Source: CAJQLB01 sp041392065 (GTDB taxonomy: Bacteria; Bacteroidota; Bacteroidia; Flavobacteriales; Flavobacteriaceae). Taken from it: a stretch of DNA of 64,000 nt. Where the stretch lies: the NCBI GenBank assembly GCA_041392065.1, contig JAWKMU010000002.1, positions 248,001-312,000 of the forward strand, read 5' to 3'. The translations under genes and the position numbers were made by a program. Every line of letters begins with the position of its first letter. Within the stretch, counting starts at the first letter, position 1. Positions 12,580-21,177 of the stretch are shown one piece after another. The notes under the pieces are model-generated. The model searched no databases. It saw nothing but the letters and a program-made list of their open reading frames with translations, and was not told the origin of the DNA.

Positions 12580-12811
12580 TTTTTTTATCAAACATGCTAT
12601 TCATAATTGTTTGAAGTCCTTTAAAAGCTAAATATACTGCTCCACCACTGATAATAAGACTAAAAATTAGAATTGGAACATAAAGTGGCTTTTCTTTATT
12701 CGTCGTAGCTATATAAAATAATGTTGGACCAGCAAACATCATGACTAGAGAGAACGCCATTTTTTTTAAGCCTTTTAACAATATCTCTTTATTTGTTCTT
12801 TTAGTCTCCAT
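12566..12811 (-). CDS. DUF6095-like small membrane protein
   Basis: An 81-residue protein with two transmembrane helices (about residues 18-35 and 45-64), a charged N-terminus and a hydrophilic tail. It resembles the flavobacterial DUF6095 family, which has no known function. Its start overlaps the 3' end of murQ by 11 bases, so the two are probably translated together. Confidence 0.75.
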   Translation of the reverse strand: METKRTNKEILLKGLKKMAFSLVMMFAGPTLFYIATTNKEKPLYVPILIFSLIISGGAVYLAFKGLQTIMNSMFDKKTNSN

Positions 12812-13619
12812 TTTTATAAGCTTTTACCGATGCTCTTACACTTTGGTATTTTTCCAGTAGTTCTGACGCTTCTTCAGCTGAAACTCCTAATTCATCCATA
12901 ACCATCTTTACTCCTCTATCAACTAGTTTGTTATTACTCAATTGCATATCAACCATTTTGTTGCCTTTTACTTTTCCGAGTTGAATCATGGTTGAAGTGG
13001 TAATCATATTCAATACCAGTTTTTGTGCTGTACCTGCTTTCATTCTGGAGCTTCCAGTAACAAACTCAGGGCCTACAATAACTTCAATTGGATACTGAGC
13101 TGTTTTAGATAATGGACTGTTATGATTGCAAGTAATACAGCCTGTAATAATATTATTGGTATTACATTCTTCAAGTGCTGAAACCACATAAGGTGTTGTT
13201 CCTGAAGCGGCAATTCCAACAACCACATCTTTGTCAGAAATTGAATGGTCTTGTAAATCTTTCCAACCTTGAGTTGTTGAGTCTTCAGCAAATTCAACTG
13301 CTTTTCTAATGGCTGTATCACCTCCAGCAATTAATCCTATAACCAATTCATAAGGAACTCCGAAAGTAGGTGGACATTCACTAGCATCAACAATTCCTAA
13401 ACGTCCACTCGTTCCAGCTCCAATATAAAACAAACGACCACCAGATTTTAATTTTGCCACGATTTGCTCAATTAAGCTTTCAATTTGAGGAATGGCTTTT
13501 TCTACAGCAAACGGAACAGTTTTATCTTCGTTGTTAATATTGATAAGCAATTCAGAAACACTCATCTTTTCTAGATGATTGTAATTTGAATCTTGTTCAG
13601 TGGTTTTTGTGAAATTCAT
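12801..13619 (-). CDS. murQ: N-acetylmuramic acid 6-phosphate etherase
   Basis: Cleaves the D-lactyl ether of MurNAc-6-phosphate to give GlcNAc-6-phosphate in cell-wall recycling. The 272 residues form a SIS-domain protein. The sugar-phosphate loop is YIGAGTSGRLG and the catalytic Glu lies in DASECPPTFG. GIAASGTTPYV and GSSRMKAGTAQK are conserved. It lacks roughly 25 C-terminal residues of the E. coli protein, as many Bacteroidota members do. No PTS importer or kinase gene is nearby, so the source of MurNAc-6-phosphate must lie elsewhere. Pairs with the downstream DUF6095 gene. Confidence 0.95.
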   Translation of the reverse strand: MNFTKTTEQDSNYNHLEKMSVSELLININNEDKTVPFAVEKAIPQIESLIEQIVAKLKSGGRLFYIGAGTSGRLGIVDASECPPTFGVPYELVIGLIAGGDTAIRKAVEFAEDSTTQGWKDLQDHSISDKDVVVGIAASGTTPYVVSALEECNTNNIITGCITCNHNSPLSKTAQYPIEVIVGPEFVTGSSRMKAGTAQKLVLNMITTSTMIQLGKVKGNKMVDMQLSNNKLVDRGVKMVMDELGVSAEEASELLEKYQSVRASVKAYKNGD

Positions 13620-13647
13620 TCATCAAAAATAAACAATTTGTAATGAG

Positions 13648-14511
13648 TTATTCAACGATATAAATAATTTCATCAACTTCTGATAATCTAAAATATCCAA
13701 AAGAGAAGTTTTCAGGATTGGTTTCATTAATACAATTACCTCTTACTGTGGCAGGTATTGTTTCAAAAGGTCCACCACCTTCTTCACTATTTTGTTGTAA
13801 TAGAATAAACATGTATTCATAAAATGCTTTAGAAATGCCATAATTTCTAATGGTTACCTCATGTCCTGTGGTTAAATCTTCTTCAGTATAGAATCCAAAT
13901 ATTTGATTGCCATCTGTAAATTCGTCTTTATAAACTTCAAGAGTAGGTATCGCAGTAAAATTATTTTTAAATTCAAAAAAGTAGAAGTTTTCAATATTGG
14001 CTGGATCTGTATAATAGGCTTTTAACTCTGTTTCTTCACCAGAGAATCCTCCATCATTTTTTTGTTCAACATAATCTATAGGAACAACAGATTTAAGTGT
14101 TTCAGTAGCCGAAAAAATTTCTCCATTATAATTTATAATGAGTGTATATTCTTCTTCTAAAACAGGAATGAATGTGTTGTTTTTGTATATTCCAGTATTG
14201 CCTTCTTCGATAAAAGCATATTGGTTATTGTTGGCGTCTGAAATTGTAACGATAGCATTATTTGCAGGTGGAGTTTCTAAATCATAATAGGGTGCAGTTA
14301 AAGATAGCTTTATATCTTGCTCATTTCCAGTTGTACCTTTTATCCAGTTTATGGATGCATCAATAACTAATTTAGGCTCAGACGTATTTAAATCTAAACG
14401 GATTGGTTCTTCACAAGTATAAATTGAAATGCATAATAGCATTAACAGAAACTTTTTACTAACTTCTTTTATATGGCTTAGGAGGTCATTAAAATTCTTT
14501 GAGTTTTTCAT
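13648..14511 (-). CDS. DUF4249 outer-membrane-associated lipoprotein
   Basis: About 287 residues with an N-terminal hydrophobic segment (FLLMLLCISIYTC) ending in a probable lipobox Cys before EEPIRLDLN. The DUF4249 beta-rich body follows (KLVIDASINWIKG...). The ATG at 14511 is 2 bases after the TonB receptor stop and was preferred over an upstream ATG that would overlap that gene by 65 bases. DUF4249 proteins are regularly coded next to TonB-dependent receptors in Bacteroidota and are thought to be cell-surface partners. The ligand is unknown. Confidence 0.87.
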   Translation of the reverse strand: MKNSKNFNDLLSHIKEVSKKFLLMLLCISIYTCEEPIRLDLNTSEPKLVIDASINWIKGTTGNEQDIKLSLTAPYYDLETPPANNAIVTISDANNNQYAFIEEGNTGIYKNNTFIPVLEEEYTLIINYNGEIFSATETLKSVVPIDYVEQKNDGGFSGEETELKAYYTDPANIENFYFFEFKNNFTAIPTLEVYKDEFTDGNQIFGFYTEEDLTTGHEVTIRNYGISKAFYEYMFILLQQNSEEGGGPFETIPATVRGNCINETNPENFSFGYFRLSEVDEIIYIVE

Positions 14512-14515
14512 TTCT

Positions 14516-16888
14516 TTAAAATTTAAAGTTATATGAAATTGAAGGAATGATACCAAAAATTGACTGTTTAAAAGATTCATTTACGCCTGTTATTCGGTCT
14601 TCTCTAAAACTTATGGATGATGCGTTATTTCGATTGTATGCATTATAGACTCCAAAAACCCATTCAGTTGTCCATTTTTTATTTGAGTTAGGTTTTGGGA
14701 TATATTTAGCTGAGATATCTAACCTGTGATAATTTGGGATTCTGCTTGAATTTCTAGCTTCATAAGTAGGTATAGAGATACCATTATACTCATATTGTCC
14801 ATTAGGAAAAGTAGCAGGCAATCCAGTCTGAAACAAGAAGTTTGAACTGAAGCTCCATTTGTCAGTAAGTTTATAAGAAGCCGTTACTGATATATCATGT
14901 GTTTTATCATAAGGTGTATTGTACCATAAACCGTTATTAATTCCTGTCTCGTCTGGCTTTCTGCCTTTGGTTTGTTGCTCAGATTTTGACAAGGTATAGG
15001 CTATCCACCCTTGAAAATCACCTTCATTTTTTCTAAACAATACCTCAAGACCATAAGCTCTAGCACTACCATTTAAGATCACTTGTTCAATGGCATTGTT
15101 GGCAATTAGATCTGCACCATCAATATAATCAATTCTATTTTTTATGGTTTTATAAAAGGTTTCTACCTCTAAATTATAAGTATTGTCTTGTAGGGTATTA
15201 AAATAACCAAGAGCATATTGATGTAATATTTGTGGTTTTACATATTTGCCACTTGGTGTCCAAACATCTAAAGGAGTTGGAGAGCTTGTATTGGAGAGTA
15301 AATGCAAATACTGAGTCATTTTATTATAACTCGCTTTAACAGAACTTCTATCGTTTAATTGATAGGCTAATGCTACTCGAGGTTCTATATTAGCAAAAGA
15401 TTCAATTACATCACTTCGATTATAGGTTTCTGTACCAATTGGATCTGCTTTCTCATAAATTTTAAGCTCAGAATTAAAAATTATCGGATTATTGTTGTCA
15501 TAAACATTTAATTCGTATTGACCCAATCGTAAAAAAGAACTAAATCGTAATCCGTAACTTAGAGCCAGTTTGTCTGTGACTTGATGTTCAGCGTCTAAAT
15601 AAATTGCATTTTCAAAAGCATATTTATCAATAAGCTTAAAAGGATTAATTCCTGAGGTCTCAGTAGTTGGAGTAATTTTGCCTGGGTTAAATTTATAATA
15701 AATGCTATTTAAACCGTATTGCAATTTAAAATTGTTAGAGATGTAATGTTTCAAATCGTATTTGATATTGAAATTTCTAATGCCTGAGGTCCAATCAAAC
15801 TCCACAAAATTTAGTTTTAAATCGTAATCATAATCTGAATAAATAAGGGATAAGTTTGAAAACAATTTATCAGAGAATAAATGATTCCATCTAAAATTTA
15901 TGACTGCATTTCCATAGGCATTTTCAAAGCTATCAGAAATATTAAATACATCACGTCCAAAATATCCTGAGAGATAAATATTGTTATTATCGTTGAGCTT
16001 ATGACTCAATTTGGTATTTAAATCGTAAAAATAAGCAATGTTATCTATATCAAATAAAGGTAAAAATAAGTGCGCATAACTACTACGACCACCGAATAAA
16101 AAGGATCCTTGTTCTTTTTTTAATGGACCTTCGGCCAACAATCTACTTGATACCAATCCAATACCTCCATTCATTCTAAATTCGTTGCTATTTCCTTCTT
16201 TTTGATAGATGTCCAATACCGAAGATACTCGACCACCATATTTTGCTGGAATGCCACCTTTATAAAGTTTTATGTCTTTGATAGCATCTGGATTAAAAAC
16301 AGAAAACAAACCAAACAAATGTGAAGAATTGAAGATAGTCGCTTCATCTAGAAGTATCAAATTCTGGTCTGCAGCTCCACCTCGAACATTAAAACCAGAA
16401 GCACCTTCACCAGCAGTTGTAACACCTGGAAGCAAAGTGATTGATTTTATTAAATCTACTTCACCCAACACCACTGGAATTTGTTTAATGGTGTTGATAG
16501 ATAAAGAATTTAAACTCATTTGTGGTTTCCTGATGTTCAGTTTTTCTACATCTTCAACAATTAATATCTCATCTAAGCTTTGGGTATCTTCCTCTAGTTT
16601 AAAATTTAGTGTTTGGTTTCTATCCAGATTGATAGTCTGTACAATACTTTTAAAACCTAAATAACTGATTTGAAATTCATAAGTACCTTTATCAAGTGTA
16701 ATCGAATAAAATCCGTATTCGTTACTTGTTGTTCCTGTTTGTAAAGAGGGTATGATTATATTGGCACCAATTAGTGTTTCATTACTACTTTGGTCTGTTA
16801 CCACACCACTTAATGTAAATTTCTCTTGAGATAATACACTTAAAGGGAGTAAAAACAGAATTAAAATTATTTTATAAAATGAATTCAT
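14516..16888 (-). CDS. TonB-dependent receptor with carboxypeptidase-regulatory-like domain
   Basis: About 790 residues. A signal peptide (MNSFYKIILILFLLPLSVLSQ) is followed by a CarboxypepD_reg-like domain (KFTLSGVVTDQSSNETLIGAN...), a plug (GEVDLIKSITLLPGV, GFNVRGGAADQNLILLDEA) and a 22-strand barrel ending in aromatic YNFKF. It imports an unknown ligand through the outer membrane using TonB energy. Forms a two-gene unit with the DUF4249 lipoprotein. There is no SusD gene, so this is not a classical Sus system. TATATTTG on the minus strand at 16975-16968 is a possible -7 element. The start at MNSFYK is preferred over the ATG three codons earlier. Confidence 0.93.
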   Translation of the reverse strand: MNSFYKIILILFLLPLSVLSQEKFTLSGVVTDQSSNETLIGANIIIPSLQTGTTSNEYGFYSITLDKGTYEFQISYLGFKSIVQTINLDRNQTLNFKLEEDTQSLDEILIVEDVEKLNIRKPQMSLNSLSINTIKQIPVVLGEVDLIKSITLLPGVTTAGEGASGFNVRGGAADQNLILLDEATIFNSSHLFGLFSVFNPDAIKDIKLYKGGIPAKYGGRVSSVLDIYQKEGNSNEFRMNGGIGLVSSRLLAEGPLKKEQGSFLFGGRSSYAHLFLPLFDIDNIAYFYDLNTKLSHKLNDNNNIYLSGYFGRDVFNISDSFENAYGNAVINFRWNHLFSDKLFSNLSLIYSDYDYDLKLNFVEFDWTSGIRNFNIKYDLKHYISNNFKLQYGLNSIYYKFNPGKITPTTETSGINPFKLIDKYAFENAIYLDAEHQVTDKLALSYGLRFSSFLRLGQYELNVYDNNNPIIFNSELKIYEKADPIGTETYNRSDVIESFANIEPRVALAYQLNDRSSVKASYNKMTQYLHLLSNTSSPTPLDVWTPSGKYVKPQILHQYALGYFNTLQDNTYNLEVETFYKTIKNRIDYIDGADLIANNAIEQVILNGSARAYGLEVLFRKNEGDFQGWIAYTLSKSEQQTKGRKPDETGINNGLWYNTPYDKTHDISVTASYKLTDKWSFSSNFLFQTGLPATFPNGQYEYNGISIPTYEARNSSRIPNYHRLDISAKYIPKPNSNKKWTTEWVFGVYNAYNRNNASSISFREDRITGVNESFKQSIFGIIPSISYNFKF

Positions 16889-16908
16889 TACAAACATGAT
16901 TGTAAAAT

Positions 16909-16935
16909 AAAAGCTCTTTAATTTAAAGAGCTTTT
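16909..16935 (-). terminator. Terminator of icd
   Basis: AAAGCTCTTTAA / TTAAAGAGCTTT hairpin with TTTTATTTT following on the minus strand, about 60 bases past the icd stop. Confidence 0.8.
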
Positions 16936-16994
16936 AAGATGTTTAATAAATATTTAAAAACATTAAACAAATATAATTTTTTTATTTGAGTAAT

Positions 16995-19208
16995 TTAAGA
17001 TTTTATAATATTATTAAGAGTCTTACTTGGTCTCATCGCTTGTGATACTAGATCTTCATTAGGTTCATAGTAACCATCGATATTTACAGGAGCACCTTGA
17101 ATGGTATTTAATTCACCCACAATTGTGGTTTCGTTGTTTGTTAATTGCTCTGCTATTGGTGTAAACTCATTTTTTAATTCTGAATCATCGTTTTGAGCGG
17201 CTAATTCTTGAGCCCAATACATGGCCAAATAAAAATGACTTCCTCTGTTGTCTAACTCACCAGCTTTACGTGAAGGGCCTTTTTTATTTTCTAATAATTT
17301 TTCAGTAGCAGCATCAAGCGTGTCAGCTAATATTTTTGCTTTTTTATTATTAGTAGCTTCAGATAAATGTTCAAGCGAAACAGCTAAAGCTAAAAACTCA
17401 CCTAACGAATCCCAGCGCAAATGATTTTCTTCAACAAATTGTTCAACGTGCTTTGGAGCAGAACCTCCAGCTCCTGTTTCAAATAATCCTCCACCATTCA
17501 TTAATGGCACTATTGAAAGCATTTTTGCACTTGTTCCTAATTCTAAAATTGGGAATAAATCGGTTAAGTAATCACGTAATACATTTCCAGTTACTGAGAT
17601 GGTATCTTTTCCAGCTTTTATTCTTTTTAAAGTGAATTGTGTTGCTTTTACAGGTGATAAAATCTGAATATCTAAACCACTGGTTTCATGGTTTGGTAAA
17701 TAAGTTTCTACTTTTTTAATCAATTCTGCATCATGCGCTCTGTCTTCATCTAACCAAAATACAGCAGGAGTATCTGTTGCTCTGGCTCTTGATACAGCCA
17801 GCTTAATCCAATCTTGAATTGGAGCATCTTTAGTTTGACACATACGCCAAATGTCACCAGCTTCAACAGTATGTTCAATAAGAGTATTGTTGTTAGCATC
17901 AATCACTCTAATAGAACCATTAGATGCCACTTCAAAAGTTTTATCATGTGAACCATATTCTTCAGCTTTTTGTGCCATTAAGCCAACATTTGGAACTGTT
18001 CCCATTGTGGTAGGATCAAAAGCGCCATGTTCTTTGCAAAAATCTATGGTCGCTGTGTAAATGCCTGCATAACTACTATCTGGAATCACTGCTTTAGTGT
18101 CTTGAGATTTTCCTTTAGCATTCCACATTTGCCCAGAATTTCTAATCATTGCTGGCATAGATGCATCAATAATAACATCACTTGGTATATGTAAATTGGT
18201 AATGCCTTTATCAGAATTTACCATTGCTAAATCTGGATTATTTTTATAGCATTTATCAATATCTGCTAATATCTCTTTGCGTTTGTCTTCTGAAACTTCA
18301 GCTAAATTAGATAGTAAATTTCCAAATCCATTATTGACATCTACACCAATGTTATCCAAAGTTTCTCCATGTTTTTCAAACACATCCTTAAAAAAAACAC
18401 GTACTGCATGGCCAAAAATAATTGGGTCAGAGACCTTCATCATAGTGGCTTTCATGTGTAATGAAAACAAAACACCTTTATCTTTTGCATCTTGTACTTG
18501 TGTTTCTAAAAAGCGCAACAACGCATTTTTTTGCATTACAGCAGCATCAATAATTTCACCTTTTTGTAAGGCTAAATTATTTTTTAAAACAGTAGTTTTT
18601 CCATTGGCGTCAGTATGTTCTATAGTCACTGTTGTAGCATTTGCTAATGTTACAGATTTTTCATTGTGGCAAAAATCACCTTCACTCATGGTTGCAACGT
18701 GCGATTTTGAACTAGAACTCCATTTGCCCATAGAATGCGGATTCTTCTTCGCGTAATTTTTTACAGCTTTTGGTGCACGTCTGTCTGAGTTTCCTTCTCT
18801 AAGTACAGGATTTACAGCACTTCCTTTTATTTTATCGTAACGTAATTTAATTCCTTTTTCAGTGTCATTTTCTGGTTCATCTGGATAATCTGGCAATGCA
18901 AACCCTTTGTTTTGTAATTCTTTGATAGCACCTTTTAATTGAGGTACTGAAGCACTAATGTTTGGCAGTTTTATAATGTTGGCTTCAGGTGTGGTGACCA
19001 TATCGCCTAACTCTGCTAAAGCATCGTTTTGTTTTTGATCGTCTTTAAGAAAATCTGGAAAATTTGCTAGTATTCTGCCAGCTAATGAGATATCTTTTGT
19101 TTCTATAGAAATACCTGACGATTTTGTAAACGCTTTAACAATTGGAAGTAGGGAATAGGTTGCTAATGCTGGAGCTTCGTCAGTTTTAGTATAAATTATT
19201 TTAGACAT
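16995..19208 (-). CDS. icd: NADP-dependent isocitrate dehydrogenase, monomeric type
   Basis: Converts isocitrate to 2-oxoglutarate with NADPH formation in the TCA cycle. The 737 residues match the large monomeric class (about 740 residues), not the 45-kDa dimeric class. N-terminal MSKIIYTKTDEAPALATYSL, ANIIKLPNISASVPQLK, NPVLREGNSDRRAP (substrate-binding) and GTSAKMLSIVPLMNGGGLFE are typical. Single gene flanked by its own terminator. Confidence 0.96.
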   Translation of the reverse strand: MSKIIYTKTDEAPALATYSLLPIVKAFTKSSGISIETKDISLAGRILANFPDFLKDDQKQNDALAELGDMVTTPEANIIKLPNISASVPQLKGAIKELQNKGFALPDYPDEPENDTEKGIKLRYDKIKGSAVNPVLREGNSDRRAPKAVKNYAKKNPHSMGKWSSSSKSHVATMSEGDFCHNEKSVTLANATTVTIEHTDANGKTTVLKNNLALQKGEIIDAAVMQKNALLRFLETQVQDAKDKGVLFSLHMKATMMKVSDPIIFGHAVRVFFKDVFEKHGETLDNIGVDVNNGFGNLLSNLAEVSEDKRKEILADIDKCYKNNPDLAMVNSDKGITNLHIPSDVIIDASMPAMIRNSGQMWNAKGKSQDTKAVIPDSSYAGIYTATIDFCKEHGAFDPTTMGTVPNVGLMAQKAEEYGSHDKTFEVASNGSIRVIDANNNTLIEHTVEAGDIWRMCQTKDAPIQDWIKLAVSRARATDTPAVFWLDEDRAHDAELIKKVETYLPNHETSGLDIQILSPVKATQFTLKRIKAGKDTISVTGNVLRDYLTDLFPILELGTSAKMLSIVPLMNGGGLFETGAGGSAPKHVEQFVEENHLRWDSLGEFLALAVSLEHLSEATNNKKAKILADTLDAATEKLLENKKGPSRKAGELDNRGSHFYLAMYWAQELAAQNDDSELKNEFTPIAEQLTNNETTIVGELNTIQGAPVNIDGYYEPNEDLVSQAMRPSKTLNNIIKS

Positions 19209-19405
19209 GTAAAGGATGTTTTTTTGATTAAATAAGACGAAAAAACATGAATTTCATCTTTCAAATTTTTCAGTTAGCGAATATACAAAATTTGCTCGTG
19301 AGTTATATTTAATTCAAGTTCTAAGTCCTTAGGAACTCTCAGAATTTAGAAATGCTTAAAAAAGACTTCTAATATTGAGAAATTCGCAAAAAATAGTGTT
19401 TTTAC

Positions 19406-19978
19406 TTATTCAATTATGAGATGATGAGCAGATAAGAGTCCATCAATGGTGCTTCTTGAAAATTTTGCACCTTTCATAAAGTTGTTACTTGGATTAATGC
19501 TAAAATTGTAAGCCGTTCTAAAATCTGTGCCTTCTAATACAGAGTGTTCAAATACAGCATTTTTTAGGTTACAATCCTTAAAAATAGATTTTGATAGGTC
19601 TGTTTCAGTAAAATCGGTTTGTTGCAAACTACAGTTATTAAATGAAGTTTCGGTGAGTTTCAAACTATTAAACGCTGCCAAATCTAAATTACAATGATTA
19701 AAATTAAATGAAAGTAAAAAGGCATTACACTCATAAAAAGGCATGCCAACCATTTTGCAGTCTGTAAACAATACCTCTTTAAAAGTTGCTTCTTTGAGTT
19801 TGGTGTTGGTAAAATTGCAGTTTATAAATTCGCATTCCAGAAACGAAATGGCAGATAAATAACAGCTTTCAAAATTACAATCTGTAAAAGTGCAGTTGTC
19901 ATATTCGGCTTTAGGTAAGCCAGTTTTGGTATAATCTTGGTGGTTAAAGTTTTGGTCTAATATTACTGGAAGCATCAT
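19406..19978 (-). CDS. Pentapeptide-repeat protein
   Basis: A 190-residue protein made almost entirely of A(D/N)LXX/F-type pentapeptides (CTFTDCNFESC, CEFINCNFTNT, CSLQQTDFTETDLSKSIFKDCNLKNA), so a right-handed quadrilateral beta-helix. Relatives include the Qnr/MfpA gyrase-protecting DNA mimics (about 190-220 residues), but many have unknown roles; a link to quinolone tolerance is only a possibility. No signal peptide. ATG 19978 or 19975 may be used. A strong terminator hairpin lies about 30 bases before the start, after a long non-coding stretch, which would suit attenuation control. Confidence 0.87.
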   Translation of the reverse strand: MMLPVILDQNFNHQDYTKTGLPKAEYDNCTFTDCNFESCYLSAISFLECEFINCNFTNTKLKEATFKEVLFTDCKMVGMPFYECNAFLLSFNFNHCNLDLAAFNSLKLTETSFNNCSLQQTDFTETDLSKSIFKDCNLKNAVFEHSVLEGTDFRTAYNFSINPSNNFMKGAKFSRSTIDGLLSAHHLIIE

Positions 19979-20003
19979 ATAAAAATATATGCTAATATAT
20001 AAA

Positions 20004-20055
20004 AAACAAAAGCCATATCACTGTAGACTAATCTACTCTGACATGGCTTTTTTTG
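20004..20055 (-). terminator. Terminator or attenuator before the pentapeptide gene
   Basis: AGCCATATCA (20011-20020) pairs with TGACATGGCT (20039-20048) with one mismatch, extended by A/T pairs. An inner stem GTAGA/TCTAC sits on top. On the minus strand it is followed by TTTTGTTTTTTAT. No protein gene ends here on that strand, so it ends a non-coding RNA or attenuates the pentapeptide gene. Confidence 0.8.
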
Positions 20056-20600
20056 AAACAGTAATTTTCGTGGCCTATTTAACATTTCTGTTAGCTTCAG
20101 TATCTCTCGAAATCCTTCTAAAAACACCTTTTCGGCTCAAGCATTTGCTGCTTCAAATTCGAAACATCCTTGTAACTTTCAAAATGTATTGACGTGTTAC
20201 GCATCATGTTTCAAGTTTTTAACCGTTTTTCTTGATCCTTCATCTTTCAGCATCTCATTTGCATGATTTACCGTTTTCCGAAGCATTGCTCTTTCCATTA
20301 GCTCCCACTTTCGATCCTTCTAACTTTCAGAACTTTCCGCCTTACACGTTTGCTGTCTGAATTAACATACGGCTCGCCTTAAAGCTTCATGGTTTCTCAA
20401 CTTACACATGCATACACATGGCGCTTTGTAACCTCAAAAAACAATTATATAAAGAACGTTACTTTATTGAGCTCAGGTTGCAGTCCGAAAACCACATAAA
20501 CCAATATTTCATGATTTTTCCATTAACTCTTTTGCTAATGTAGTATAAGATTTCAATTTTGCAAATTTTTTAAGCAATTAGATATCAACCAATTATAAAC
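20055..20600 (-). ncRNA. Candidate structured non-coding RNA or long leader
   Basis: Minus-strand non-coding island of clearly higher GC than the surrounding intergenic DNA, ending in a strong terminator. The GC-rich core is about 20055-20435. TAACTTTG on the minus strand (20608-20601) matches the -7 consensus, but its -33 element is poor. Local stems are visible, such as AAGCA-GCAAA-TGCTT (20150-20136) and GGTT...AACC ends near 20433 and 20390. It does not match tmRNA, RNase P RNA or SRP RNA signatures that I know. The identity is unknown and the boundaries are rough. Confidence 0.45.
20112..20330 (-). repeat. Degenerate repeats inside the non-coding island
   Basis: ATCCTT occurs at 20112, 20166, 20235 and 20314 (plus strand), three times as ATCCTTSNWMNCTTTC-like blocks (TCCTTGTAACTTTC, TCCTTCATCTTTC, TCCTTCTAACTTTC). 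Spacing is 54, 69 and 79 bases. ACCGTTTT(T)C also recurs at 20222 and 20270. Confidence 0.6.
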
Positions 20601-20626
20601 CAAAGTTATCAACAATTGTTAACAAC

Positions 20627-20656
20627 AAAAAAGCCTTGGAATTTCCAAGGCTTTTA
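20627..20656 (-). terminator. Terminator of rplS
   Basis: AAAGCCTTGGAA / TTCCAAGGCTTT near-perfect hairpin, with TTTTTTG after it on the minus strand. Confidence 0.9.
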
Positions 20657-20679
20657 TAAGTTTTAAAGGGAAACTTAAA

Positions 20680-21030
20680 TTAGTTTCTGCTCTCTTTAAT
20701 TCTTGCTCTTTTACCAGTAAGACCTCTAAAGTAGAATATTCTCGCTCTACGAACCTTACCTCTTTTGTTTACTTCAATTTTTTGTAATGCTGGCAAGTTA
20801 ATTGGGAAGATACGCTCTACACCAACAGATCCAGACATTTTTCTAATGGTAAAGGTTTCAGATGCACCTGTTCCTCTACGTTGTAAAACCACTCCTTTAA
20901 AGAACTGTGTACGTACTTTTTCGCCTTCTCTAATTTCGTAGTATACTGTAATTGTGTCACCAGCTGAAAATTCTGGTAAGTCTTTTCTTGTTACAAATTC
21001 GTCTTGTACAAATTTAATTAAAGATTCCAT
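20680..21030 (-). CDS. rplS: 50S ribosomal protein L19
   Basis: A 116-residue protein at the 30S-50S interface. The typical segments FSAGDTITVYYEIREG, FKGVVLQRRGTG, FTIRKMSGSVGVERIFP and KVRRARIFYFRGLTGKRARI are all present, with normal length. It is downstream of trmD, the usual order, but separated from it by about 390 bases of repeat DNA rather than tightly coupled. Confidence 0.97.
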   Translation of the reverse strand: MESLIKFVQDEFVTRKDLPEFSAGDTITVYYEIREGEKVRTQFFKGVVLQRRGTGASETFTIRKMSGSVGVERIFPINLPALQKIEVNKRGKVRRARIFYFRGLTGKRARIKESRN

Positions 21031-21109
21031 GTTAATCTTTTTAATGGTTCATTCGAAACAACATTCACGATTCTCGCCAGAGGTTAACCCGAAATTGGGT
21101 GCAAAGATA

Positions 21110-21147
21110 ATTAAAAAGTTAAAAGTTAAAAGTAAAAAGTTAAAAGT
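21110..21147. repeat. GTTAAAA simple repeat
   Basis: Four to five imperfect copies of a 7-8 base unit (TTAAAAAG, TTAAAAG, TAAAAAG) in a row. Confidence 0.75.
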
Positions 21148-21177
21148 TTTTTCTTTGTTTTTGGTGTTCCCTTTTCT

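Larger units (their letters stand above)
19979..20679. other. 700-base region without a protein gene
   Basis: From right to left it holds the rplS terminator (20627-20656), a near-palindrome GTTATCAACAATTGTTAACAAC (20607-20625), a GC-richer and purine/pyrimidine-skewed island (about 20055-20435) with internal repeats, and a terminator (20004-20055). All frames across the island are broken by stops; the longest open frame (19989-20192, plus) has no recognisable protein. Confidence 0.8.

Noticed and set aside
19989..20192. 67-codon open frame in the non-coding island
   Set aside because: It crosses the terminator hairpin and has no recognisable protein features.
20055..20435. tmRNA, RNase P RNA or a group II intron in the island
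   Set aside because: No tRNA-like ends or tag-coding stretch, no RNase P core segments; GAGCCGTATG recalls an intron domain 5 start but the matching return strand is absent.
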